From: Malus domestica | Lineage: Eukaryota > Streptophyta > Magnoliopsida > Rosales > Rosaceae | Direction of reading: 5' to 3' | Assembly (NCBI RefSeq): GCF_042453785.1 | Contig: NC_091674.1 | Location: 29,771,501-29,835,500 of the forward strand | DNA: 64,000 nt | In this document: positions 47,494-58,220 of the stretch, in pieces | How the letters are laid out: every line of letters starts with the position of its first letter | Numbering within the stretch: position 1 is the first letter of the stretch | Program-made: the position numbers and the translations under genes | The notes under the pieces: model-generated | The model's input: the letters and a program-made list of their open reading frames with translations, nothing else | What the model was told of the DNA's origin: nothing | The model's database searches: none

Positions 47494-48315
47494 ATGGCTT
47501 CCCCTAACAGTTGTCTGCTTCAAAATCATTTCGCCATTTCCTCTCTGACCCTACTCCTCTTTCTCATTTCCCTTCCGCCATCCGTCCTCTCACAAAACCC
47601 TACCATTGCGCAATGCACCACGCAGCTTCTTCCGCTGGCCGCTTGTGCACCATTTGTGCAAGGCAGTGCCATGTCACCTGCACAGTCATGCTGTGTCAAC
47701 CTCAAGCTGCTATATAGCCAGCAGCCAGAGTGCCTTTGCCTTTTGCTCAATGGCACTACTTTGAGCACCTTCCTTATTAACACGACTCGCGCTCTCCAGC
47801 TTCCCGTTGTTTGCAGCCTTCAAGTCGACATCTCTACTTGTCCAGGTAACTTCTGGTTTCGAAGAAAAATAGGGATTTGTGACGATTCTGAGTCCAAATC
47901 TGTTAGCTGTTCTTTATTTATTGTGTAATAATTTACATTAATTTATATTAATCTAATCTTTTTCGACGTTTTCGCTGCAGGGGTACCTGTGCCTCCTAGT
48001 TCACCTAGTTCTCAAGATCCCCCCCTTCGGAATAACACCAGCTCATCTGCTGCTAATTCTACAATTGCTGGTACCCAAAAATAAAAATATCCAATCGTTA
48101 CACTCCCTCTAATTACATAATAATACCTCTTGAATTCTGACTTGGTATTTTTTGGGATGTCAGCCACTCCAATGCCTCAAACGGCACCAATCCCCACCAC
48201 GATGGGGTTAGGGTTTGGGAGAACTACAAATGCTGGTACCAAATTGAAGATGGGAAGTTATCTTGTAGTGGCTTTCGCCGTGGCAGTTTTTCCAGTGACC
48301 GGAGTTCTATTTTAA
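47494..48315 (+). CDS. GPI-anchored non-specific lipid transfer protein (LTPG-like)
   Basis: Three exons, 47,494-47,845, 47,981-48,070 and 48,164-48,315, join in phase to 197 aa. A signal peptide (about residues 1-33, VLS before QNP) leads into an eight-cysteine motif: C41, C51, C66-C67, C80-x-C82, C107, C116. A Pro/Ser/Thr-rich linker follows, then a hydrophobic C-terminal tail after NAGTKLKMGS, as needed for GPI-anchor transfer. Such proteins bind lipids at the outer face of the plasma membrane and help in cuticle or cell-wall lipid export. The start gives a normal signal peptide; the frame is open further upstream without support. Confidence 0.92.
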
Positions 48316-48888
48316 ATATGATAATATTTATACCACCAGATTAATGTTTTGATGGCTTTTTATGTTGGGGTTAGAGATTTTACTTATTATTTAGGAGAAT
48401 TTATTCCGTTACGGTTTTATAGATACCATCGAACTTCTATTGATTTGAATAAAAACAGTGGTGACTGTCAAATTATATATGGCCTCTTGGCTTACTTAGG
48501 TTTATGTTTCAGTGTCATGGAACCGTTTTTCGATGGTGCAAACCAGAGACGACAGACAGGCCTACAGTGAGGAGAGGTTATGCCATGTTACCGGAAGTGT
48601 ACACCCGTGTGTAATGATAGATGTAGACACACGTGTATACACCCAGTGACATGCACAAGTTTTCTCTACTTCAAACAGATAAATCCACAAAAAAGGCTAT
48701 ATTTGACAATTTGCTAAACATCGTACAGGATAGTAAAATGAAATTCGGAAAAAAGACGTTTGGACATGGAAAGTCACCCTACAAACAGAGATATTTACCT
48801 ATGACAGAATGTTTGTTTTCCTAGGATTGTATCATGACATCATGTATTCAGATGCTTCAGATGTACGTAAGGTCATTTTATTAAGAAA
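48316..48888. other. Spacer between convergent genes
   Basis: Holds the 3' ends of the plus-strand LTP gene and of the minus-strand gene at 48,889. No feature is recognised. Confidence 0.5.
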
Positions 48889-51800
48889 CTATTCCAAACT
48901 AGGAGCCACTTCAGTCGGGTTGGATTCGAAGACGTCCGGGTTGGATGCCTCCGGTTCTTCCAAAAACTCCCGAGACTGAAACGAATCTTTGTAGACTGGA
49001 GTCTCCTTGAAATCAGTTGCTCCTTCATTGTAAGAAGTAGCAGCAACTAAGCAAGCAATAAGCTGGGAAATACAAAACAAACAAACGGGGGGTCAAACAT
49101 TAGCCTTCAATTTGTAAATAACGCAAGTGCGAGAGAAATTTACATAAAAATGGAATGTCACAATTACGGTATTTCAATTTATCATGTATTGCTGTGTATT
49201 TTAACTTATCCGCATGACGGTGTATTGACTTAGAATACCATTATTTGTATGCAAGGGGATGCGGGGTATGTAGTATTAGTTGAATATTAGAGTGCGCAAC
49301 GAACGAGATTACAAAATAATTGGAATATTATTAAACTAACGATAATACCGAAACGGCTACAAAACCCTAAGAGGCTACATTGTGACTAACTTATTCTAAA
49401 CTGAATAACAAGCATGCTATTTATAATAAACTAACCCTAACCAAAAAGGTAAGAAACCGAAACCCTAATGTTAACGGGCTAAGCCCAGAAAACCAAATAT
49501 TCAAATAAACTAAAATCCTAATATTTTCCAACACCCCGTCAAACTCATGGCGGTATACGACATGGGTTTGCAAACAAGCAGATGCAGACTGGCTCCGTTA
49601 GGCGGACTGGCAGGCATGCAAACTTGACTTGACTTGACTTGACTAGCAAACTGGCAAATTGATTCTTGATTCTTGATTCTTGACTTGATTCTTGATTCTG
49701 ACTGGCAAACTAGTTTTGGTTCAAATTGGCTAGTGTTAAGAGTATGGAAAGAACCTGTCTATAAACGGACAAGATTTTCATATCTCAATTCTAGCAACGA
49801 ACAAACAAACACAAATCCTATCATTCGAGTGGTCACAATTCAACACTTGAGTGACGGTCACAAAACAATTCCAAAGAGTATGCGGGCCTAAAACAAACGT
49901 AAACCATATGTTTTTTCTTTTGCCCGTGCGGGGGCCTCAAAAACTCCAAACAATTTTTTCTTTTTCCTTCTTTTTTCTCTCTTGTTCTGTTTTTTTTTTT
50001 TTTTTCTCTTTTCATTTTGTTTCGAGACTGGCGGATACAAATGCCCAGATTGTAGCTGGATCTAGTACAAGTTCATGGGATTTGGGCTTGCGAAGATGGT
50101 ACAACAAGGGTGCAGCTTCGGTGGTTTTGACAGCTGACAACAGGGAAATCATGGATGCAGAGCAACATTGGCAGGTCAGGTACTGGTGCGGGTCGAGTGA
50201 GGGTTGATTAAGCGGCATGGTAGTGATGCGGAGATGCGAGTTGTTGCAACAACGAAGGATCATGCAGGTGACGGTGGGTGCGGCAAGCAAGTTGTAACAT
50301 CCCACATCGCCCAAGGGAGTGATCCTTAAATGTATATTCTCATCCCTACCTAGCACGAGGCTTTTTGGGAGCTCACTGGCTTCGGGTTCCGTAGGAACTC
50401 CGAAGTTAAGCGAGAATGAGGCCAGAGCACTCCCAGGATGGGTAACCCACTGGGAAGTTGCTCGTGAGTTCCCAAAAACAAAACCGTGAGGGAATGGTAA
50501 GCCCAAAACGGACAATATCGTGCTACGGTGGTGGAGCAGGCCCGGGAAGTGATCCGCCCCGGGCCGGGATGTGACAAAGTGGTGCAACGATGGCCTATTG
50601 CGGAATGGTTCACATACGGACGACGGGGGTAGACCTACGAAGGCTGGTGGTTGGTGTTTCGGGTATGCAGGAATCTGGGGTGGTGCGACTTCCGAGCAAA
50701 CATGTTCAATTTTTTTCTTTTCAAAACTAACACTGAAAACTAATATCAAACAAACAACATGGATACCTATTAAGAACAGATTAAATCCCGAAAGATTAAA
50801 CCTGCTCTGATACCAAGTTGAATATCAGAGTGCGCAACGAACGAGATTACAAAATAATGGGAATATTATTAAACTAACGAGAATACCGAAACGGCTACAA
50901 AACCCTAAGAGGCTACATTGTGACTAACTTATTCTAAACTGAATAACAAGCATGATATTTATAATAAACTAACCCTAACAAAAAATGGTAAGAAACCGAA
51001 ACTCTAATGTTAACGGGCTAAGCCCAGAAAGCCAAATATTCAAATAAACTAAAATCCTAATCTTTTCCAACAGTATTCACTTATGAGCTAGACTTCCCTA
51101 TACTTGTTCCTAAAAATTGACTAAACAGTTTTGGTAACCGTTATGATCTTCAAACTTGAACCGTCCATTTGGTCGGTATATATGAACCGTTAAACGATTT
51201 TCAATCTAAATGTGTTTTTTCAATTGTGATTTAGTAAATGACAGGTTACAGTTGTGATATCAGTAAAGTGTTGTAAACACAACTTGGATGGACAACAAAG
51301 TACACTTTGAAATGCACTTAACTATTTGTTTTTTATTTTTATTTAAGAATCATTCTAGCAAAAGAATTAATCAAATTGGTAATCATTTAGTTGATTCATA
51401 ATTATTCATCATTAAAATCTGAATTATTACTAAAACCGTCGATAATTTGTTCGATACATATGAATTACTGAACATAAACACCCAACATAAATTAGGGATC
51501 AAAATTGATGAACGAATTAACAAGGAGCAGTGAACATACCGCAAAGCCAATACCAAAAGCCCACAAGTACTCCACAAAGAATCCAAGCCAATCCCATTTT
51601 TCACCTTCCCAGAAGCAAGGCTCATCCCCCGGAAGCTTAGGCAAGAAATACCGATCATCAACGTTTCCCACAACCCCACCACCTACGTTTTCAATCTCAG
51701 CCGTCCGTTGCGACCCCATCATGTCTTGTTCTTGGTCTCTTGTAGTTGAGGTGCTTTTCCTGTTCCTGCCGTCGGTCCTCCCAGTTCTGGACGCGAACCT

Positions 51801-51965
51801 CTTGGCTGACACCACGTAGAGGGCTCTTCTGGAGGAGGGAGGGAAGAGGAGGTGGCGTTGTGAGGAGAGGTTGGTGTAGGGGTACTGTCTGCTGGTGGTG
51901 GAGCTGCTGTAGAGGACTCTTGCTCCGCCAGTGGAACTTCCACTGTTGGCTATGGTAAGAGCCAT
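48889..51965 (-). CDS. Predicted chloroplast single-span membrane protein, function unknown
   Basis: Two exons, 51,965-51,540 and 49,062-48,889, join in phase to 199 aa. The first 60 residues are rich in Ser, Thr and Arg with few acidic residues, as in a chloroplast transit peptide. A conserved-looking DDRYFLPKLPGDEP motif follows (about 103-116), then one transmembrane helix (about 127-150) and an acidic tail (FKETPVYKD, EEPEASNPDVFESN). The intron falls inside the helix, after residue 142, and is about 2.5 kb because of an LTR element. I cannot name the family. The frame is open to an upstream ATG at 52,118, but the start used gives the transit-peptide-like N-terminus. Confidence 0.85.
49278..51072 (-). 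mobile_element. Non-autonomous LTR element in the intron of the chloroplast-protein gene
   Basis: This 1,795-bp element has LTRs 49,278-49,533 (256 bp) and 50,816-51,072 (257 bp) that are near identical by eye. The duplication GTATT is at 49,273-49,277 and 51,073-51,077. The minus strand has a TGGTATCAGAGCAGG primer site and a TTTGACGGGG tract before the 3' LTR. No gag-pol is recognised. The interior holds CTTGA/TTGATTC tandem repeats (49,621-49,720), a T-rich tract and a Cassandra solo LTR. It is in the same orientation as the host gene. Confidence 0.92.
50293..50576 (+). mobile_element. Cassandra solo LTR nested in the intronic LTR element
   Basis: It runs from TGTAACATCCCAC to GGGATGTGACA, about 284 bp, and includes the 5S-like module (about 50,370-50,470, with GAAGTTAAGCG and GGATGGGTAACCC). 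No second LTR or internal region adjoins it. The flanks match imperfectly (AAGTT / AAGTG). Compared with the copy at 7850, about 9-15 bp between the USE-like and TATA-like boxes are missing. Confidence 0.88.
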
Positions 51966-52438
51966 GAGGGGAGGAGAGTGAGAGTCTCTTTGTTCGTAGC
52001 AGCACAAAGCTAAATGAGCAAGGTGGAAATATCTCTTCAGTATGTGTGGATGGGATAATGAGAGTGGGGGAGATGATAATGGAAGTTTTTCCATAAACTT
52101 GACCCGAATTGTTTCCATATTGGACCATCGGGTCCATCCATCGTTGGTACAGTTAATAAACTATTTATATCTTATGAGCCTAGCAGTAAAGTGGTGTTGT
52201 TTCTTTTCTCATATTTTTTTATTCAAATATATTTTACATTAGGATGTCGTAGATAATATAAGGATATTTTATATTAAAGCGTAGGAGATTTGGTTTAAGT
52301 CGCTTAATAATTCACTTACAAGTGAAAAGAAAATTCATTAGACTGTAATGTTAGTGTCAGTCAATTTTCTAGCTCTTATTTATGATAAAGAAAAATAAGT
52401 ATTTCTAGTTATCCAAAATGGTGAAGGTTGAAATGTTT
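51966..52438. other. Promoter region of the chloroplast-protein gene
   Basis: Upstream sequence of the minus-strand gene, becoming AT-rich. No other feature is recognised. Confidence 0.45.
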
Positions 52439-52545
52439 TTTTTTTTTTTTTTGAACAAAAGATATTATCTATACCAATAGGTAGGGAGTAGGCCAAGCCA
52501 CACAGTGAATTAGTAATAAAATGTCAAAAACTCTGTATTTGATAG
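52439..52545 (-). mobile_element. SINE-like fragment
   Basis: A long T-run (an A-tail on the minus strand) precedes GAGTAGGCCAAGCCACACAG, which resembles in layout the 3' half of the SINEs at 39,571 and 40,938. No tRNA-like head is seen, so it may be 5'-truncated or unrelated. Confidence 0.4.
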
Positions 52546-53461
52546 CTAAACCCTTTAGCATTTGTCTCTTACTACTACAATTTAGTTGTATTAATTTTGA
52601 TTTGTAAGTGAAGTTTTAAGGTTTGATTCTTACAAAAAACGAATTTGAATCAAATTAATATAGTTAGAACATTGATGTTTATCTCAAGTAAATCGCCCTT
52701 TTTTCTCCAGGAAGCAAATCTCCTTTATTTATATGTATATATTGTAACCTCTGAACCTGAACTTATAATTGGATAGGATGTTATTGGATTTTTAACTCAA
52801 AGTGAATGGCATTGGACTGTGCAGATAAAAAAAAATCCTACTTATGAGTTACGACTGACTTTAGATTTTGTTTGTACCATACTTAAGGCCTCCGTATTTA
52901 GATTTCGGATAAATACTCGGGGGACTCAAATGTAATTATATAATAAATGAAGGGGCAAATATGTAAAAAGGGGATGAGCCTTTAATCTATAAAAGGGTCT
53001 CCTCACCCTCACAATCCTCAGGCTCTGAGATTCAGAGCAAAAACTCTCACCCTCACAATCTTCTCACAAACAGAGAAATACAATATCAGTGTGGACGTAG
53101 CCCAAACATTGGGGTGAACCACGATACATCTTGTGTTATTTACTTTTTTGCAGATTCACGGTCGGATTTACGTTGTTCCAAGACCCCTCCGGTTTTGTGC
53201 ATCGACATTTGGCACCGTCTGTGGGAAACGATACGAAAAGTTGTGTCGGTTCTCTTTCATTATTTCACCTCCGCCGTGAATCTGCAAAATCACAAAAACC
53301 CAAAAAAAAGTGTTATCTCTCTCTCTCATGTGTTCCTTGTCTATATTTTGCTCATTTTTCATCAGCCCAGTCCTCCATCTTCTTCTTTTTCCTTGTCAAA
53401 TCGATGAGCTCCCATTTCACTTGATTCTCTGAATCTCCGACTGATCAGGTGAAACTCTAAG

Positions 53462-54232
53462 ATGGAGTGGACAATGGTGCAGCATCTGGATCTTCGACAT
53501 GTCGGACGCAGCTCAAAACTGTTACAGCCTCATGCTGCTGCCTTTCATCCCCATCAGGCATTCGTCGCCGTCGTCATTGGAAACTACATCATTGAAATTG
53601 ATGCATTGACAGCTCATCTGGGAAAGCTGACATTGAACTTAACGGTCTCTGGTGATTCCGCAGTTGCACAAGCTGTCGTTTGCCAACTATCTGATTTTCA
53701 AGTCTGCAAGCAAAGAAACAACCCCGACCCACCGGCCACCGCCACGCCTCGCAATTACGGCCTAAAGCGCAGACTCACATTGTACAGAGCCTTCAGCGGT
53801 CTGACAAAAAGTAGGCACACCCAGCAGCCCATCAACCCGTCTTCCACCTCCGACATTGAGAGCCAGGCCATTCTTGTCAACTCTGTCAACGAAAATGTCT
53901 CTGAGAGCTACCAAATGACGTTTTTGATGGCGGCGGAGGAAGGCGGAGTTCAGGAGCTGGAGTACTTCAAGAGGCTTGACGACGAGTTCAATAAAGTGGA
54001 CAAGTTTTACAGGTCGAAGGTTGACAAGGTGATGAAGGAAGTTTCGGTTCTTAACAAGCAAATGGACGCTTTGATTACGTTTCGGATCAAAGTGGAGAAC
54101 CCTCAGAGAATGTTTGATTGGTCAAGGGAGATGACTCGCCATGCTTCCGATGCAGCCACCCCACACGTTGCCAGAGCAAGCACCATCTCACACGGTGCTA
54201 AAGCAAACAGTGAGTATACTCATCACCACTGA
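53462..54232 (+). CDS. Chimeric ORF: TWD40-2-like N-terminus fused to PHO1-type SPX domain
   Basis: This is an intronless frame of 256 aa. Residues 1-50 resemble the N-terminus of TWD40-2, a WD40 subunit of the TPLATE endocytic complex (MEWTMVQHLDLRHVGR, LQPHAAAFHP, then a YIIEIDALT end). Residues about 80-235 resemble the later SPX region of PHO1-family phosphate exporters (GLKRRLTLYRAFSGLT, SDIESQ, FKRLDDEFNKVDKFYRSKVD, KQMDALITFRIKVENP). Residues about 52-78 are not assigned. The EXS membrane part and the rest of the propeller are absent. Lack of introns and location inside an LTR element suggest capture through spliced RNA. The ATG is the one expected for TWD40-2. Whether it is expressed is unknown. 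Confidence 0.8.
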   Translation: MEWTMVQHLDLRHVGRSSKLLQPHAAAFHPHQAFVAVVIGNYIIEIDALTAHLGKLTLNLTVSGDSAVAQAVVCQLSDFQVCKQRNNPDPPATATPRNYGLKRRLTLYRAFSGLTKSRHTQQPINPSSTSDIESQAILVNSVNENVSESYQMTFLMAAEEGGVQELEYFKRLDDEFNKVDKFYRSKVDKVMKEVSVLNKQMDALITFRIKVENPQRMFDWSREMTRHASDAATPHVARASTISHGAKANSEYTHHH

Positions 54233-54808
54233 TACGAAGGTCCTCACAGTCGAGGCAGTCGCCGACCTGGATCCCATCTCCTGCGAATACCACGAGCACT
54301 AGTGGAAAACAGGAAGAAGATAAGTTTTCTTACAATATTTCTATTATTATTCTTCTTTGTGTTATCTGCCATCTGCCAAAAGAAAGAGAACAAAGAGGAA
54401 GGAATTATAGGTGGTGGTGCTACCCTTCTTTATGCCTCAAAAGAGTTGGAAAAGTTGGTGACTGCCAACATCGATCAAAAGATAGGTTCCCATTTTCTGA
54501 GAAAGAAAAGCAGAAAACAAAAGTGAAAGCAAAGCAGAAAAAAAACCAAGAAAAAGCAGAAAGCAAAAGAAAGGCTTTCCTCTGCGAAAACATATGGGGA
54601 CATTGCAAAAGTAAGGAATAAACACCCCACCAGAATGATGCGATTTACTTTTCTTGATTTTGAATAGTGTGATTTATTTTTCTTACCTTTCGGAGACATC
54701 TGTATAACCCTATTAGAGGGTAAAAAAAAATGGCAAGGCCAAAATAATGGGCTGGAATGTTATGTGGAGGGCTAAGGCCCATATGCCCAAAAGAGCCAGT
54801 CCCTATGA

Positions 54809-55245
54809 CTCCAAATTTATTCGGCACCCTACCGCTATTATCACCAACCAGGTGATCAAAAGTACGTCCAGTACTCCAAAATTATTCGGCACCCTGCCGC
54901 TATTATCACTAACCAGGTGATCAAAAGTACGTCCAGTACTCCAAAATTATTCGGCAGCCTGCCGCTATTATCACCAACCAGGTGATCAAAAGTACGCCCA
55001 GTACTCCAAAAATTATTCGACAGCCTACCGCTATTATCACCCACTAGGTGATCAAAATTACGTTCAGTACTCCAAGCATCACTCATGTTAATCATACATA
55101 AACATTCATGAGCATCACACATGTCAATCATACATAAACATTCATGAGCATCACTCATATCAACATTCATGAGCATTACTCATGTCAACATCCATGAGCA
55201 TTACTCATGTCAATCAACATAAACATTCATGAGCATCACTCATGT
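54809..55245. repeat. Tandem repeats in the chimeric LTR element
   Basis: Four units with an exact 65-bp period begin at 54,809, 54,874, 54,939 and 55,004 (each with CCAAAATTATTCGGCA and ACCAGGTGATCAAAAG). From about 55,070 a second array of shorter units built on AACATTCATGAGCATCACTC repeats about six times. Both are non-coding parts of the element's interior. Confidence 0.92.
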
Positions 55246-55875
55246 CAATCAGCTTCGAAAGCTTCATTTACAAAGCTCTAGCTTCAAAAGCTTCATTTAC
55301 AAAGCTCCGACTTCAAAGCTTCAGTGCATGGTATACAAAGACCACCTCTAAACAACTACCACTTCGGCTCATACATGGATTGAATTTGAAGTCTCCAGCC
55401 AACAACCTCTATTGACTGAAGACTTGGGGGACTACACTATGTACCATATATTGGGCTTTCACAACTGGGCCTTATGAAAAATACTTGGGGGACTTAGCCC
55501 ATCATTTATGTATTGAGGAGCGAACCCTTATTATATAAAAGGGACTCCCTCACTTTCATTAGAAAGCATCCATCACTTATGTATTGAGGAACGAACCCTT
55601 ATTTTATAAAAGGGACTCCCTCACCATCATTAGAGAGCATCGCCGTCTGTTGAGCAACCGCCTCGCCGCAAGCCGAGCCAAGCAAGACAACATAAGCTAC
55701 AAGCCGAGTAGCCTCGCAACATGTGCTACATCTAGTTGAGCATCATTTCACATTGAGCACCACCTCATATCGAGTATTCAGTTCTAGACGACATCTAGTT
55801 ATTTCGGCCCACACATTGACTGAATTTCAAGTCTCCAGTCAAAAGACTCTCTTGACTAAAGACTTGGGGGACTAC
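55246..55875. other. 3' interior of the chimeric LTR element
   Basis: It has further short repeats (AAGCTTCATTTACAAAGCTC). An LTR-like stretch at about 55,445-55,650 contains two AACCCTTATT...AAAAGGGACTCCCTC copies, preceded by its own GGGGGACTACAC tract. It may be an old LTR of a related element left by recombination. Confidence 0.55.
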
Positions 55876-56139
55876 TGTTTGTACCATACTTAGGGCCTCC
55901 GTATTTTGATCTCGTATAAATACTCGGGGGACTCAAATGTAATTATGTTATAAATGAAAGGGCAAATATGTAAGAAGATGAGGAGCCCTTAATCTATAAA
56001 AGGGCCTCTTTACCTTCACAATCCTCATGCTCTGAGATTCAGAGCAAAAGCTCTCACCCTCACAATCCTCTCACAAACAGAGAAATACAATATCAGTGTG
56101 GACGTAGCCCAAACATTGGGGTGAACCACGATACATCTT

Positions 56140-58084
56140 TGATCGGATCATATTTATATATATTTTTACTTCAAATTCACTCGTCTTTTCTTAGTTAGTT
56201 CCTTACATTTTTGAGCTATTTACGTTATTTTTGTGTTTATAGGATTTGTTATGCAAAGAAAATAAAAATAGCACAAATGAGTTTTAAATAATAAATTCGT
56301 CGAAAATTGCTTTAGTCGTTCTCATTCTGTCATGGATTATTGGTAGAATTATGTCACGGCATAAACAAAAGAAATGGGGAGAGTCGGTCAAAGAGGGAGC
56401 AAGAGAGCATCATGATTTATATTTTTTTTACCTCGTTGACTCCCATATTCTTCACTTCTGAAAACAACAGGAAGCTGCTTTGCAGCTGGAAAGGAAGGAA
56501 TCCAAGGTGGAAACGTGAGGAGGTGGAAGGCAGATGCTGCTTTGGCAGCTGGGGGGCGCATAAAATAATAGGAAAAGCAGCACTTGGCTGCTGGCGGGAG
56601 AGAAAGAGAAACCAGCAGAAACGGAAAGAAATAATAAAAGAAAGAAGAGCAGGACAGGCGGAAAGGAAGACAGAAAATAAAGAGAAAGAAAGGCAGTCAG
56701 AGGGCGCCAGCGAGGCGCAGAAGGGAAGAATACAAAGCAGAAAAGGCGCAGGGAATTGGTGGAAGGCGGAGGGCTGCCCTTTGGGCAGCGTGAAGCTGCG
56801 GAGAGAAAACGCGGGGAGAGATTAGACGGGCTGCCATTGGGCAGCTTGAGAGAGTGGAAGGACAGCAAGACAAACGGCAGGAATGTGAGAAGGCTGCCTT
56901 GCAGCGAGGGAGTCAGTGAGCGAGGGAGTCATTGAGTAGCGTGAGGGGTGGAGAGAACCAGAAACGAGCAGGAGACAGCACGCAGAAAGATAGGCGCTGC
57001 CTTTGGGCAGCGATAGGGCAGCTCAGTGGAAACGCAGACAGAGATCTTTTTCTCTTTCGGTTTAATCTCTCTAAACTTCTATTTTATTTCTATTTTTAAT
57101 AATGTGTAATTAAATTTATTTTGGCTAGAGGTTAATTCAAAGTTATGGATATATTTGTAATATGAATTGATTACCTTCGGTTGTGATTTCATAAGTTGTG
57201 AATTCAATTTACTTATCCGTTCGTATAAAAACTGATTTGTGTATGTTGGTTGAGAGTGCACGCTTAATTTACATGCATGAATTTGATGCTAGAATATAAG
57301 TGAATTTCACCTAATCGTTATGAACTTATTTTCATAAGTAGTAAAGGTTGCTAGTCACAATCACGTTAAGTAAATTCTTGGCAAGAGTATCATGCTTTTC
57401 ATAGTTACGAATGCCTCGTCAATGCTTATAGTTTTCACAAAGTTTAATGATCTTTGATTGTATCTCTATTGTGCTTTTCACGTAGGGGACTTTTGAAGAA
57501 TGTTTTGAATTGTTGTATGCGTTTTTCCGTCCAATTCAATAACTTAAGGAAAACTTGAAGATTAAAAAAGTGCTGTTCACGGTTAATCTGGAGTATTGAG
57601 ATTTACAATTTATTGAAAGAACAACTGAAAATCAATTTAGGTTGCATATGTGTCATGTGTGGAGAAGAACCCTCTAGCTAGTCCGTCATTTATCATTTTA
57701 CCTTAATTTTATGTTTTTGTCAATTCTGTAATTTAGTTAAGTTTAATTTACTTTTCATCAAAACCAAACACCCATCCATTATTAAATTATATTATTTAGT
57801 TAGTTTTCTTTATTGTTAGTCTTTTAATTTAATTTCCGTCCATTTCAGTCCCTAGTGTTTAATTTAATTGTTTTCATTATTTTGAGTCATTTTAAGTGTG
57901 TTTCGAGTTATTAGAGTTTTTAGCCTAATTTTGTGTCCTTGAGTCTTATTTAATATTTTTAAATTAATTTAGAATAGATTAGCAATCCCTCCTAATCCCC
58001 GGCCTAGAACGATACCCTACTTACATCTATACTACAATTGTCAAAAAGAGGGTTTAATTTGTGTGTCAAGTAATTCTCACATCA
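56140..58084. mobile_element. Solo LTR (Ty3-type, about 1.9 kb) nested in the 3' LTR
   Basis: This 1,945-bp insertion begins TGATCGG, ends CACATCA, and is flanked by the exact duplication ATCTT (56,135-56,139 and 58,085-58,089) inside the outer 3' LTR. It has no primer site, gag or pol. The end region (CCCCGGCCTAGAACGATACC, then TTGTCAAAAAGAGGG) looks like large Athila/Tat-type Ty3 LTRs. The purine-rich part at 56,340-57,060 gives a spurious ORF. Confidence 0.85.
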
Positions 58085-58220
58085 ATCTTGTGTTATTTAT
58101 TTTTTTGTAGATTCACGGTCGGATTTACGTTGTTTCAAGACTCATTCGGTTTTGTGCATCAACAGATTTAATTACCTTTTTTTTTTATAGTGATTTACTC
58201 TTAAAAGGGGTAACCAAGTC

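Larger units (their letters stand above)
52869..58164 (+). mobile_element. Non-autonomous LTR retrotransposon carrying a chimeric host-derived ORF
   Basis: The element is flanked by the duplication GATTT (52,864-52,868 and 58,165-58,169). The 5' LTR is 52,869-53,207 (339 bp). The 3' LTR is 55,876-56,139 plus 58,090-58,164 (also 339 bp in total), split by a solo LTR. By eye the LTRs differ at roughly 20 positions. A TTTGGCACCGTCTGTGGGA primer-site-like sequence follows the 5' LTR directly and a CTTGGGGGACTAC tract precedes the 3' LTR. Without the nested insertion it is about 3.35 kb. No gag, protease, RT or integrase is seen; instead there is a 256-codon ORF of plant gene fragments. A second LTR-like start near 55,445 hints at a recombinant history. 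Confidence 0.93.

Noticed and set aside
54302-54526. Short ORF with a hydrophobic N-terminus after the chimeric ORF
   Set aside because: It looks like a signal peptide followed by a Lys-rich tail, but it lies in AT/purine-rich retroelement interior with no family resemblance.
56340-56825. Arg/Lys/Glu-rich 161-codon ORF
   Set aside because: Purine-rich section of a solo LTR; composition explains the lack of stops.
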